A DNA stretch of 52,568 nt from a bacterium (GCA_036504735.1 DASXUQ010000015.1:1-52568); one strand, 5' to 3'. Numbered from the stretch's first letter, positions 32,401 through 41,112 are shown. Program-made: numbers and translations. Notes: a model not told the origin generated them from the letters alone.

Positions 32401-34284
32401 GGTTGTGCCGCGCACCCACGTCGAATCCGTGCCGCGTTTCCACAACACCACCAGGGCGTCCTGTACCGGCGCGTTGTCCCCTTGGCGTCGCACTGTGACA
32501 TCCACCGAGCGCGCGCCGACATTCAGCGAGGTCGGATGGGTAACCGCTAAGACCTTGGGAGCGTCCGTCCACATCGAAAGGCTCGGCTCGCCCATCAGGT
32601 TGCAATAGCGGGTAAAGTTTCCGGCCAGCGTGCCGCCATAGGGGTCGGCCTGGCTGCCGTAGGTATAATAGAGCTGCGCTTTGGCTCCGGCCAGCGCGTC
32701 ACCAATGGCCTCGACGCCCAAGTCGGTAATATTGTAGAGCAGGCCGCTGGCAAGGCAGGTATTCTCGGGATTGTGGGTATTCAGGGTGGCCGTGCCAATG
32801 CCGCAGACGCCGCCGCGCAAATCGGTCGCGGAGTTGCCCGCCACCAGCCACTCTTCAGAGATAGATGTGCCGCTGCCGAAGTCGCCTGTGCCGCAGGTCA
32901 CCGTGAACGTCACCGGAAGTCGATTGCCCGGTGTGGTGCTCGCGGCCAGACCGCTGGCCATCTGCCCGACCCAACTGCCGCGCCAGATGAAATAGCCTAC
33001 GCCGCCGTTCACCTGCGTGGTCACCGTGGTGTTATCCACGCTGCCGGAGGTGGTCAGAACCGTCGCGTTGTTGACGCGTGTGGTTTCGCGGAACTGTTGC
33101 TGACCCCAATTCATCAGAATGTAATTTCCGGCGCAACTGTTGCCGACGCCGGCGTACAGGAAAGCCTTATGATACCACGTAGTGTCCGCCATGTAGGGAT
33201 CACGCTCATACGCCATAATCTTGGCGTTGATGATGGTCATCTGCAGGCCGGTATTGCCGCTGAGACGTCCCACGCCGATGTCTTCGATATCATCGCCCGT
33301 GTTGCCGAGGCCGAAGGAGTGGTCATAATTGCTGCCGTCGGTCGGAACGCCGAATGCCGCGGATGGATCGCCCATCAACGCGACATATTCCAGCGGCGGA
33401 TCCCAGTTCTGGTAATCGCTGCGGATCTGCGTGATCATCGCGCTGGAGGTCCAGGCGGCGCGCGCATCCACGACGACCTTATAGCCCTTGCGTGTTTTCC
33501 ACAGAGCCAGACTGTCCACAAACGGAGCCACCGTGGCATTGGTGCTCGCGATGATCAGGTAGCTGCCGGGCGTGGTGGTCGCATCGTCCAGCGCGCTCTC
33601 GTCGAGATTGGCGATCAGAGCCCGGTATCGTGACGCCCAGGCGCCCGAGGGCCGGTGAGGATTCACTAATTCATTGAGTCCGGGATGGTTGTTGGCAACG
33701 ACGTTTACGCTCAGATTGCGGTAGATGCGCGCCTGATGCGTGACCGGATTGACCTGCACCGGATAAAGCGTAACGCGGACAATGCGGAAATCGCGCATAA
33801 TCATCGGATCACTCATCTCCACGACGTTCGCCGGGTACCAGCCGTCTTTGCTGTATACGGCTTCGTCGCGTACGACCGTACCGAAACCGGGTTCCTCCGG
33901 CTGCACCGGAAATGACGAGATATTATCCATCACGTCGTAGTCGGAATTCGTGATGACCACATCGGCGCCGCCCGTATTCGCGATGCGGTAGAATCGTGTG
34001 ACCTGCGGCAGCGTCGGGCTGCCTTCCACCGTCGTGGAAAGCTCTCCGCGAATGCCGAAGACCTTATAGGACTGATAGTCCACAATCTGGTCTTGTGTGA
34101 TCACGACCGGCGAACTCAAAGAAATCGCGGTGAGTTCAGGTGAAGTGCGGGAGACCGTCAGATTTGCTTCAGAGTGTTCAACGTCGAGAGTTCCGAGGGG
34201 AACCACCGGTGCTTCGCTGGCGAATGCCGTCAACGATGCGAAGGCGATCCAGATACAGAGACACAGCATGAAAAACCGACTCAT
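29479..34284 (-). CDS. Giant secreted gingipain-like (peptidase C25 fold) multidomain protein
   Basis: 1601 aa. ATG 34284 is chosen because GGAGG lies 6 nt upstream and the product begins with a signal peptide (MSRFFMLCLCIWIAFASLTA); an in-frame Met at 34308 is less likely. A propeptide-like region precedes the C25-like domain (~225-560: PGSYLIIASTNATVA, WKTRKGYKVVVD, VALMGD, DIGVGRLSG). Cys is retained (FTVTCGTGDFG, near 32890) while the GHG position reads IWRGSWVG. Next are CARDB-like repeats, a nidogen-like domain (FYGRVYDSLTVCSNGWCAFG), two Kre9-like repeats (SPEANTVW, SPNGGEVWAVDS), a MAM-like jelly roll (YFDNFENGAGSW ... GWYVDDVAIL), and a terminal Fn3-like module ending ARRFYVVVGWDGQ. 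It is the promoter-proximal gene of a likely two-gene unit with 25206-29402. Confidence 0.85.
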   Translation of the reverse strand: MSRFFMLCLCIWIAFASLTAFASEAPVVPLGTLDVEHSEANLTVSRTSPELTAISLSSPVVITQDQIVDYQSYKVFGIRGELSTTVEGSPTLPQVTRFYRIANTGGADVVITNSDYDVMDNISSFPVQPEEPGFGTVVRDEAVYSKDGWYPANVVEMSDPMIMRDFRIVRVTLYPVQVNPVTHQARIYRNLSVNVVANNHPGLNELVNPHRPSGAWASRYRALIANLDESALDDATTTPGSYLIIASTNATVAPFVDSLALWKTRKGYKVVVDARAAWTSSAMITQIRSDYQNWDPPLEYVALMGDPSAAFGVPTDGSNYDHSFGLGNTGDDIEDIGVGRLSGNTGLQMTIINAKIMAYERDPYMADTTWYHKAFLYAGVGNSCAGNYILMNWGQQQFRETTRVNNATVLTTSGSVDNTTVTTQVNGGVGYFIWRGSWVGQMASGLAASTTPGNRLPVTFTVTCGTGDFGSGTSISEEWLVAGNSATDLRGGVCGIGTATLNTHNPENTCLASGLLYNITDLGVEAIGDALAGAKAQLYYTYGSQADPYGGTLAGNFTRYCNLMGEPSLSMWTDAPKVLAVTHPTSLNVGARSVDVTVRRQGDNAPVQDALVVLWKRGTDSTWVRGTTDLQGHITLPVNVRQTGSMYLTVTKRNHKPYLYTINCAQAAVNPMLCTWTVDDDNTGGTQGNGNHLMNPGETIDLPTYIRNFGSSGTATGVSATLTSDHAGVTVTSATSSYANIAAGDSALGATPFRIHVASDLQNDVQVLLTVTTTSSAGQTVGVIPLTCAAPEAWYQRQHLSTNFDPGTNVNVQVVVKNRGTVAMTGVNAHLVSGSSMVTASDADAYFGDIAAGALDSNTTDVLTLYSNPLTFRGHQAPMTLILTSSNGFVDTTSFVVSVGTATAADPTGPDAYGYFAYDNTDLTYDLHPTYNYVDISSTGTNLNIADPGDKTTPTPVYSAVVHLPFSFKFYGRVYDSLTVCSNGWCAFGDQSWYDGFRNYAIPAMQAPDAMIGPYWDDLRTSNSGEGVWVRNDATNHRYIVQWKAGVGANYSTPLDFEVILYDTTYAPTATGDGKILVQYNQVTMNVANQYNDEAPGCTIGIQKPGNTQGLQYAYENVYSSGGATVQNGRAILFTTEGLGAAPAALTLLSPEANTVWYQNTSNTVSWYGGNHTDHVRIELSRSGNSGPWETVTASTPNNGVFAFTPSGPVSSNCFAKISSVETPTDTDLSDGAFIIASLRLTSPNGGEVWAVDSAATITWQGGSPSSTIRVELSRAGVTGPWLLLNAAAPNTGQYTVTVPAGTSANCYVRLTSSGDATDTDVSDNSFTIEQIQSVYFDNFENGAGSWSHNTVAPWRDNWNLSTERAYSGTTSWKCGDTGTGNYLDSCDARLTSPVIANLPQNATLSFMYQIQSEVSGQYPDSAYDGGVLELSDNGGPFNPVTPAAGYTRIFRYMAGLTTPYTGPMPGRFCWAEATANMPWTQVQLDLSGYAGHSIQLRWRFGSDRATGSEGWYVDDVAILAPVVAPPEPLVPINATCYPSGNDIILRWDADGNVAYRIYSSLNASGPYDTLEGSTTATAFTIVNGASAARRFYVVVGWDGQ

Positions 34285-35109
34285 GAAATCCTCCAAGTTG
34301 TCCATCACGTATCAGCTATGCGATAAAACTTCGATTCGAAGGGTTGAATGGATGTAACAGTGATGCGTAGAAAACATCCATGATGCTCTGCGCGTTGCCT
34401 CGGCACGGTCGCTCAGAGATGCATTGTGTCGTACAAAATCATCAACGACAAAACGATACGAAGAAATCTTCCGACGCGGAGAGCGGCGCGGATCGTACCG
34501 ACGCGACCATGCCTCTCGGAATCTCAGTGCGACGCCAGCGAACGGAAAACCATGCGCCACCTATGAAATTAGATCTTGATCCTGCTTATAACGAGGCTAC
34601 TAAATATACACCAAAACTCGAGGGGGAACAATCAAAAATTGCCCATGAAGAAAAAACACGTAGCATATGTCGCGCATCGTTAACCACTGCTCGCTATTCC
34701 GCATAATCAAATAGAGAGGTATGCAGCAATCATCACTCCAGAATTCCTGCGCTTGTCAATGCAGAACTTACAGCAACTCCTTAGCTTGCAATGTGGACAT
34801 GATGCTCACGCATGCGCAGGCGTTGCACAATGCCCGATCCAAACAAAAGTTGTGCGAGGAGCAGGGAGCGATTCGATATTTCGAAAGGAATCAGATTTGC
34901 ACTGGAGGGACAGTTACGACGTCCATGCGCTGCTTGCCTCTGATTTTACGCGAATTAAGATAGAGGCTCGGATGGATCGCGGCCGCTTGCGGTCATGACG
35001 CGATCTGAACGGGCCGATCTTGCCTATTGCTGCCGCTCGGCAGATACGCTCGTGATATACATGTTAATGGATGATGATGAGTCCAACCGCTTGGGCAGGA
35101 GAAGAGACG
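34285..35109. other. 825-bp divergent region without a recognisable gene
   Basis: It separates the minus-strand C25-like gene from the plus-strand PAS/GAF sensor. Small open frames (for example 34380-34706 and 34721-34963) have no ribosome-binding site, mixed codon use and low-complexity products, so I do not call them. No convincing promoter hexamer pair, repeat or RNA fold was found. Base composition is more AT-rich around 34570-34720. Confidence 0.5.
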
Positions 35110-38100
35110 ATGGCTGAAGAAGCCACGATGAGTGCGGAAATACTGGAAGAACTCGAGGCACTCCGACGAAGGCTCATGGAGCTGGAGGAGATGGAGGTGA
35201 TGCGGGTCACCGAGGAGCAGGAGCGGTTCGACTCGCTGCAGGTCCTTGATGAGTATGCCCGCCAGCTCGAGGAGTCGCGCGACAAGTTGGCTCGATTACT
35301 TCGCGCCGGCACAGATGTGCAGGCGGCGAAGACCGTCAAGGAAGCACTCCAGAGAATCGCCGCTGCCGTGGGTCAGGCTGGATGGGGCTCCGTCTCCGTC
35401 ACCCTGTTTGAAAATTGGGACATCGTGCAGTCCGCCTATTTCGGCTGCTCAGAAAGTGATATTGAATTTCTGGAGTCGCATCGCCGCCCCCCGCGGGAAC
35501 GTGCCCGTTTCTATGGGCCCGAGGTCGAACGCTTCAAGATCAGCCGCTCCTACTTTGTCTCCGCCGATAGCCTGCAGGAGGTGGTCTCGCCCGAACAGGT
35601 GGTGCCGGGACGGCGCACCGTTCAACCCGGAGACACATGGGATCCTATGGATCTCGCATACGTCCCGTTGTACGGCAGCCAGGGGCAAGTGATCGGCAGT
35701 ATCAATTGTGATGACCCCGTCGATGGCCGTCGGCCCAATGCCGAGACCTTCTTCTATCTTGAACTGTTTTCCGACCTCGCGGCTCGTAAGGTGGAGACGA
35801 CCCAGCTCATCGAGCAGCAGCGCCGCATCGAGCAGGCATTGCGGCAGAGCGAGCAGAAGTACCGCACCATTTTCAACCGCTCCGGCGACGGTTACTTTAT
35901 CCTCAATGATGATTTTCGCGATTGCAACAGCAAGGCGTGCGAACTCTGGAATTGCTCGCTCGAAGATGTGATCGGTCATAGTCCCGCCGAGTTTTCGCCC
36001 GAATATCAGCCGGGTGGACGGAGTTCGCTGGAGGCAAGCCGCGACTATGTGGAGAAGGCCAAAAGCGGTGAACCACAGTTTTTCTACTGGCAGCATCGGC
36101 GCAAAGACGGCATACTGCTGGACTGCGAAGTCTCCCTTGCGCCAATCGAAGTGGATGACGCGCCCATGGTACTGGCCATCGTGCGAGACATTACCCAGCG
36201 CAAACGGGCCGAAACCGAGCGCGAAACCATTCTGCGCGTCCTTCAGATCGCCAACTCTGCGGCGGACCGCGAGGAGATGATCAGCCGGATCTTTGCGGAG
36301 ATCGGCCGGGTCATTCCCGTTGAAAATTACTATCTGGCTCTCTATGACGATTTGACAGACACTCTGAGCTTTCCGCATTTTGTGGATGCGAAGGACTCGC
36401 CGCCGCCTCCTATGCCGCTGGGCTACGGGCTCACGGCGTGGATCGTCCGGCACCAGCAGCCGCTACGCCTCGGTGTCAAAGAATTCGGCGTCATGCTGCG
36501 GTCGGGCGAAATCGAATGCTGCGGCACTCCGCCGCTTTCCTGGCTCGGCGTCCCCTTGGTCAGCCAGTCCCGACCCATAGGTGCGCTGGTGGTACAGAGC
36601 TATGGGATGGAGGGTCTGTTTGACGCGAGCCACGAAAGCGTGCTCGCGGCTGTCGCCGCCCAAATCGCCACCATTATCGAGCGCAAGCGTGTCGAAGAGG
36701 AACGGCAGACCATGGCCTCGCTCGTCGAGAACAGCTCGGATTGCATCGCCATGTATGGCGCGGACGGACAGTTGATCTATACTAATGATGCGGGACTCAG
36801 TCTGGCCGGAATGACGTCGCATACCGATACCCAGCACCTGAACATCATGGATTTCTTCGCGGGAGAGAACCGTGGGATGGCGGACAAGGCGCTGGAGGCG
36901 ACGATTCTTGAAGGGCATTGGGAAGGTGAACTCGAATTACACCAGTGCGACAGCGGTGACAGCATTCCTGTTCAGGTTCATACTTTCCTGATTCGACAGC
37001 CCGGAACGGATGACAATCCTGCTGTGGGAGCCGTAGTGCGCGATCTGCGGGAGCACAAGCGAGCAGAGGCGGCGCTGCGTGAAAGCGAAGAACGCTATCG
37101 CCAACTGGTTGAACTCTCCACCGATGCCATCGCCATTTATCAGGATGGCCTTGTCGTCTACGCCAACCGCGGAGCAGCCAGATTGCTGGGTGCCGCCGAT
37201 CCATCAGAGCTTTGCGGCACGCGCGCACTAAGCGTCATTCATCCGGATTGCCGCGCACATGTTCTGGATCGTATTCGGAAACTGAGCCCCGAAAGCCCCG
37301 AGGATCCCCCCGCTGAAGAGAAATTCATCCGCCTCGACCGGACGGTCGTGGATGTCGATGTCGCCGCCACGTTCACACGCTATAATGGGCGCGACGCCGT
37401 GCAGGTGGTTTGCCGCGATATTACGCAGCGCAAGCAGGAGCACATGGAGTTATTGATGTTCCGCAAGGCCGTGGAGCGGTCGGGTGACGCCATGTTCATG
37501 ACGGACGTTCAGGGAGTCATCACCTTCATCAATGATGCCTTCACAAGGGTGTACGGCTATGCGCGGGAAGATGTTGTGAACAAGACGACGCCGCGCATCC
37601 TCAAAAGCGGCTATATGGATGCTGCCGCCTATGAGTACTTCTGGCATACGATTACCAACAAGCAGGTGATGAAGGGCGAATTGACGAACAGGACGAAAGA
37701 CGGGCGTCTCCTGGCTATCGAGGGGTCCGCCAATCCGATCCTCGACGATCAGGAGGCCATTCTCGGTTACCTGGCGATTCAGCGGGACATTTCCGAGCGG
37801 AAGCAGGCGGAGAAACTGCTCAAAGAGAGTGAGGAGAATCTGCGCTGGCTGGTGGAGAATGTCGACGAGCCGATAGCTGTGCTGGATCTCGACGAGACAT
37901 TTGTGTTCGCCAATCCCGCTACGGGCAGGCTCTTGGGTGTGAACGCTCCGGATCTGATCCATCGTAGCTTTGGGGACTTTCTGGATGCGGCGTCCTTCGA
38001 ATTTGTCAAGGCTCAAACCGAGCTTCGACACGAAGGAGTCCGCAACCGCTACGACCTGACCGTTCATCGGCCAGATGGGACAGCGGCGAAAGTCAAAGTC

Positions 38101-38178
38101 ACCGCAACCCCACAATTCGACAGCGATGGGCGACTGCGCAATGTGGTCACCGCCCTCAAAATCGAGTCGCGTGCATAA
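35110..38178 (+). CDS. Multi-PAS/GAF sensor protein without an output domain
   Basis: 1022 aa from ATG 35110, after AGGAGA; an in-frame ATG at 35071 lacks a Shine-Dalgarno. There is no membrane segment. Order: an acidic coiled coil (1-60), GAF-like domain (~65-235), PAS (~255-370, ending IVRDITQRKRAE), GAF (~380-535, ending ATIIERKRVEE), then four more PAS domains ending at VVRDLREHKRAE, VVCRDITQRKQE, IQRDISERKQAE and ALKIESRA. The RDITxRK ends are the usual PAC signatures that lead into the next domain. After the last PAS the protein simply stops: no HisKA, HATPase, GGDEF, EAL or HTH is present. Either it is a stand-alone sensor scaffold, or a kinase end has been lost; a terminator at 38214 follows, so no downstream partner is co-transcribed. 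Confidence 0.9.
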   Translation: MAEEATMSAEILEELEALRRRLMELEEMEVMRVTEEQERFDSLQVLDEYARQLEESRDKLARLLRAGTDVQAAKTVKEALQRIAAAVGQAGWGSVSVTLFENWDIVQSAYFGCSESDIEFLESHRRPPRERARFYGPEVERFKISRSYFVSADSLQEVVSPEQVVPGRRTVQPGDTWDPMDLAYVPLYGSQGQVIGSINCDDPVDGRRPNAETFFYLELFSDLAARKVETTQLIEQQRRIEQALRQSEQKYRTIFNRSGDGYFILNDDFRDCNSKACELWNCSLEDVIGHSPAEFSPEYQPGGRSSLEASRDYVEKAKSGEPQFFYWQHRRKDGILLDCEVSLAPIEVDDAPMVLAIVRDITQRKRAETERETILRVLQIANSAADREEMISRIFAEIGRVIPVENYYLALYDDLTDTLSFPHFVDAKDSPPPPMPLGYGLTAWIVRHQQPLRLGVKEFGVMLRSGEIECCGTPPLSWLGVPLVSQSRPIGALVVQSYGMEGLFDASHESVLAAVAAQIATIIERKRVEEERQTMASLVENSSDCIAMYGADGQLIYTNDAGLSLAGMTSHTDTQHLNIMDFFAGENRGMADKALEATILEGHWEGELELHQCDSGDSIPVQVHTFLIRQPGTDDNPAVGAVVRDLREHKRAEAALRESEERYRQLVELSTDAIAIYQDGLVVYANRGAARLLGAADPSELCGTRALSVIHPDCRAHVLDRIRKLSPESPEDPPAEEKFIRLDRTVVDVDVAATFTRYNGRDAVQVVCRDITQRKQEHMELLMFRKAVERSGDAMFMTDVQGVITFINDAFTRVYGYAREDVVNKTTPRILKSGYMDAAAYEYFWHTITNKQVMKGELTNRTKDGRLLAIEGSANPILDDQEAILGYLAIQRDISERKQAEKLLKESEENLRWLVENVDEPIAVLDLDETFVFANPATGRLLGVNAPDLIHRSFGDFLDAASFEFVKAQTELRHEGVRNRYDLTVHRPDGTAAKVKVTATPQFDSDGRLRNVVTALKIESRA

Positions 38179-38213
38179 ACGCTCCGGCCAATAAAGGTGG
38201 TAAGGCTGAACAG

Positions 38214-38240
38214 AACGGGTTCTCATGGAGCCCGTTTTCG
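38214..38240 (+). terminator. Rho-independent terminator after the PAS/GAF gene
   Basis: AACGGGTTC (38214-38222) with GAGCCCGTT (38228-38236), one G-U pair, loop TCATG, followed by TTCG and a second T-rich run. Confidence 0.75.
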
Positions 38241-38326
38241 TTGCTTTTAACATGCTGATAACATGGGATTAGTGGAAAAGTATCCGTTGGGGTAGGGGGA
38301 GAAGGCTGCTCTTCGGGGAAGGCCCA

Positions 38327-38355
38327 TTGACTTTTAGCGGTAAATTCGATAAATT
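38327..38355 (+). promoter_or_regulatory. Promoter of the COG2403 GTPase gene
   Basis: TTGACT (38327-38332), a 17-nt spacer and TAAATT (38350-38355), 48 nt upstream of the start at 38403. Confidence 0.6.
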
Positions 38356-38402
38356 ATGTGTCTAACTTTGTTTAAGAACTTCGAAATAGGCTCTGGACGA
38401 AC

Positions 38403-39767
38403 ATGCAGAAAAAAATCGTTACGATCATTCAAGGGGCTGCCGGCCGCGACTTCCATAATTTCAATATGGTCTATCGCGACAACGACGCCTATGACGTTAT
38501 CGCTTTTACCGCCGCTCAAATCCCCGACATTGATGGCCGCAAGTATCCGGCTTCCCTTGCGGGCAAGCTCTACCCCAAAGGCATTCCCATTGTCGCGGAA
38601 TCGGAACTGCTGTCCCTGATCGCCAAGCATCATGTGGATGAAGTGGTATTCAGCTACAGCGACGTGACATATGACCATGTCATGCATTGGGCTGCCCGTG
38701 TCAATGCCGCCGGGGCAAATTTCAAGCTGCTCGGGGCGGAAAAGACGATGTTGAAAAGCACGAAGCCCGTGGTGGCTGTGTGTGCCGTGCGCACCGGTGC
38801 AGGCAAGTCCCAGACCACGCGCCGCGTTGCCGAGATTTTCAAGGCTGCGGGCAAACAGGTCGTCGTCGTACGCCACCCCATGCCCTATGGCGATCTGGCC
38901 AAGCAGGCGGTGCAGCGCTTTGCCACCATTAAGGATCTGGCCACGCATAAGTGCACCATCGAAGAGATGGAAGAGTACGAACCGCACATCGAGCGCGGTT
39001 CCATCGTCTACGCCGGTGTGGACTATGAAGCGATTCTTCGCGCCTGTGAGAAGGAAGCTGATGTCGTGTTGTGGGACGGCGGCAACAACGATATGCCGTT
39101 CTTCATGCCGGATGTCTTTATCACCGTCGCCGATCCGCTGCGTGCAGGCAATGAGCTGAGCTACTATCCCAGCGAATCCAACATGCGCATGGCCGACGCC
39201 ATCGTGATCAACAAGATCGATACCGCCACGCCGGAACAGGTGGCCGAGATTCGTGCCTCCATTTCCAAGGTGAACCCCAAGGCCATGGTTATTGAAGCAG
39301 CGTCTCCCATCTCCGTTGACAAGCCCGACCTCATCCGCGGCAAGCGCGTTCTGGTCATCGAAGACGGCCCGACCTGCACCCACGGCGAAATGAAATACGG
39401 CGCCGGTGTTGTGGCGGCCAAGCGGTTCGGAGCTGCTGAACTGGTGGATCCGCGTCCCTTCGCGGTGGGTTCCATCGATACGACCTTCAAGCGTTATCCG
39501 GGCATCGGCACCTTGCTTCCCGCTATGGGCTACGGTGTCAAACAAGTCGCTGACCTCGAAGCCACCGTGCGCAAAGCCAAGGTGGATGCCGTGATTATCG
39601 CCACGCCGATTGACCTGACGCGCCTCATCAAAATCTCCCAGCCCATGCTGCGGGTTACATATGATCTGCAGGAGATCGGCCAGCCGACCATCGAAGATGC
39701 CCTGAGGCCCATTCTGGGTGGCGCTCCGAAGGCCAAACCTGCCCGTACCCCGAAGAAGGCCAAATAA
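38403..39767 (+). CDS. COG2403-type predicted GTPase, related to cyclic 2,3-diphosphoglycerate synthetase
   Basis: 454 aa from ATG 38403. Residues 1-125 form a Rossmann-like N-terminal domain (KIVTIIQGAAGRDFHNFNMVYRD-type start, EVVFSYSDVTYDHVMH). A P-loop follows (AVRTGAGKSQTTRRV, near residue 135), then VLWDGGNNDMPFF and VINKIDTA, which look like the Walker B and NKxD-type nucleotide-specificity motifs of a GTPase. The whole pattern matches the family that includes archaeal cyclic 2,3-diphosphoglycerate synthetase. Bacterial members are uncharacterised, so the reaction here is unknown. The C-terminus is a short Lys/Pro-rich tail. It has its own promoter (38327). Confidence 0.85.
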   Translation: MQKKIVTIIQGAAGRDFHNFNMVYRDNDAYDVIAFTAAQIPDIDGRKYPASLAGKLYPKGIPIVAESELLSLIAKHHVDEVVFSYSDVTYDHVMHWAARVNAAGANFKLLGAEKTMLKSTKPVVAVCAVRTGAGKSQTTRRVAEIFKAAGKQVVVVRHPMPYGDLAKQAVQRFATIKDLATHKCTIEEMEEYEPHIERGSIVYAGVDYEAILRACEKEADVVLWDGGNNDMPFFMPDVFITVADPLRAGNELSYYPSESNMRMADAIVINKIDTATPEQVAEIRASISKVNPKAMVIEAASPISVDKPDLIRGKRVLVIEDGPTCTHGEMKYGAGVVAAKRFGAAELVDPRPFAVGSIDTTFKRYPGIGTLLPAMGYGVKQVADLEATVRKAKVDAVIIATPIDLTRLIKISQPMLRVTYDLQEIGQPTIEDALRPILGGAPKAKPARTPKKAK

Positions 39768-39771
39768 CGGC

Positions 39772-39800
39772 TTGACAAACTCGCGAATTGTCCTTATAAT
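39772..39800 (+). promoter_or_regulatory. Consensus sigma-70 promoter of tRNA-His
   Basis: TTGACA (39772-39777), a 17-nt spacer and TATAAT (39795-39800): a perfect match to the canonical consensus. It begins 4 nt after the preceding stop codon and precedes the tRNA by about 106 nt. It is good evidence that this organism's main sigma factor uses the general bacterial consensus. Confidence 0.88.
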
Positions 39801-39906
39801 ACGTGCTTTCCGGTTCGTCGCGGACCGGCCAGGGTAAAGTGCGTAGGGGTGGTTGTTCCTGCTTATCTTACATGATAAGCCGCGCACTGCCCGACAACTG
39901 GACATG

Positions 39907-39980
39907 GTGGCTGTAGCTCAGTTGGTTAGAGTGCCAGATTGTGGATCTGGATGTCGCGGGTTCAAGTCCCGTCAGCCACC
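39907..39980 (+). tRNA. tRNA-His (anticodon GTG)
   Basis: Acceptor GTGGCTG/CAGCCAC, anticodon stem CCAGA/TCTGG with loop TTGTGGA (anticodon 39941-39943), T-arm CGGG-TTCAAGT-CCCG. A G at 39906 provides the extra 5' G-1 typical of tRNA-His, opposite discriminator C (39980). CCA is not encoded. Confidence 0.95.
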
Positions 39981-40052
39981 CAAGACACGGATAGGCGGTT
40001 TTTGTTCGGTTTAGGCTGAATTAGCCCCTGATCGTCGGTGCGGGAGGGTGTC

Positions 40053-40862
40053 ATGAAAGTCGGCCAATTGGTTGGACTGACGACGGCTGCTGCGCGCAAT
40101 TTGCTCTTTGGCGGGAATCTGGCCGCGTTGACGATGGTTCGACACCCCAGACAGATGATGAACTACGTCGTGTGGGCGGTGTTTCTGCAGAAGATTATGA
40201 GCAACCGTCGTGGATTGCCGCAGAAGAATGTGTTCGAAGTCCTGCCGTCCACCGGCGATGTCGAACAGGTTCAGTTCGGCAGCCTCGAATCCGGTCTCTC
40301 CTGGTTCTGGACAATTCCCTCGGATTGGGTGGACATCGTCAGCCTCTCGTTGATCTGCCGGCTGATTAAGCCCAAAGTGGTGTTCGAAATCGGCACCCTC
40401 CACGGCTATTCCGCCTTTCAGTTCGCCTTGAATACCCCCGACGAATCCCGCATCTATACCCTCGATCTGCCGCGGGACGGCTCAGTGGCTCCCAGCATGA
40501 GGCGCTCAGTGGTGGACGAGGAGCACACTCGGACTCATGCCGGAGTGACCAGGTATTGCTTCGAGAGTCATCCTGTTGCCCGGAAGATTACCTGCCTTCA
40601 GGGTGACAGCGCGACCTTTGATTATTCGCCGTATCACGGCAATGTAGATCTATTCTTTATTGACGGTGCTCATTCCTACGACTATGTACGGTCGGACACG
40701 CTGAATGCACTTGCCTGTTGCCGTCCCCAAGGTGTCATTGCCTGGCACGATTTCGGACGGAGCGGTATGAACGGCGTCTCCCGCTGGCTTTGCGAGTTGT
40801 CCAAGACTCACAAAGTGTATTCGGTGCCCGGCGGCTCCCTTGCATACATGGTCAAACCATAA
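40053..40862 (+). CDS. Class I SAM-dependent methyltransferase (Methyltransf_24-like)
   Basis: 269 aa from ATG 40053 with GGGAGG upstream; GTG 40038 is in frame but overlaps the Shine-Dalgarno. The SAM-binding core is clear: motif I VVFEIGTLHGYSAFQFA (near residue 110), the acidic residue after strand 2 (YTLDLPRDG), GDSATFDYSPY, and motif LFFIDGAHSYDYVRSD, then ALACCRPQGVIAWHDF. This arrangement is typical of Methyltransf_24 proteins, often O-methyltransferases of surface sugars or secondary metabolites. It lies between two tRNA genes and near polysaccharide genes (ligase-like, flippase), so surface-glycan modification is plausible but not shown. Confidence 0.85.
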   Translation: MKVGQLVGLTTAAARNLLFGGNLAALTMVRHPRQMMNYVVWAVFLQKIMSNRRGLPQKNVFEVLPSTGDVEQVQFGSLESGLSWFWTIPSDWVDIVSLSLICRLIKPKVVFEIGTLHGYSAFQFALNTPDESRIYTLDLPRDGSVAPSMRRSVVDEEHTRTHAGVTRYCFESHPVARKITCLQGDSATFDYSPYHGNVDLFFIDGAHSYDYVRSDTLNALACCRPQGVIAWHDFGRSGMNGVSRWLCELSKTHKVYSVPGGSLAYMVKP

Positions 40863-40910
40863 CGGATGTAGCGACGCAACGGTTTTGCCTTGCATTTCTG
40901 CGCACCAGAC

Positions 40911-40985
40911 GGCCCCATCGTCTAACGGTTAGGACTCGAGATTTTCATTCTCGCAATCGGAGTTCGATTCTCCGTGGGGTCACCA
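40911..40985 (+). tRNA. tRNA-Glu (anticodon TTC)
   Basis: Acceptor GGCCCCA/TGGGGTC, discriminator A, encoded CCA (40983-40985). Anticodon loop TTTTCAT on stem CGAGA/TCTCG, T-arm CGGAG-TTCGATT-CTCCG. A terminator follows 2 nt later. Confidence 0.95.
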
Positions 40986-40986
40986 T

Positions 40987-41015
40987 AACCCGATACATCC
41001 CTGGTATCGGGTTTT
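40987..41015 (+). terminator. Rho-independent terminator after tRNA-Glu
   Basis: AACCCGATAC (40987-40996) pairs with GTATCGGGTT (41004-41013), loop ATCCCTG, followed by TT-GCTGTTCTTT. Confidence 0.85.
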
Positions 41016-41036
41016 GCTGTTCTTTGGACTCATGAG

Positions 41037-41062
41037 AAAGCCCGCCTCTTTCGGGCGGGCTT
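41037..41062 (-). terminator. Rho-independent terminator of the minus-strand ligase-like gene
   Basis: AAGCCCGCC (41038-41046) pairs with GGCGGGCTT (41054-41062). On the minus strand the stem is followed by TCTC with one more T, about 50 nt after the stop of the gene ending at 41113. Confidence 0.75.
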
Positions 41063-41112
41063 CGTCAGATAACACGGTAATGGCGGGCCGGAACAGCGCC
41101 TTAGGTCTGCAC

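Noticed and set aside
34380-34998. Small open frames in the gap before the PAS/GAF gene
   Set aside because: No Shine-Dalgarno, overlapping frames, and protein composition typical of non-coding DNA.
38334-39905. Open frame of 523 codons opposite the COG2403 GTPase
   Set aside because: Antisense shadow; the plus-strand gene has a promoter, P-loop and family match.
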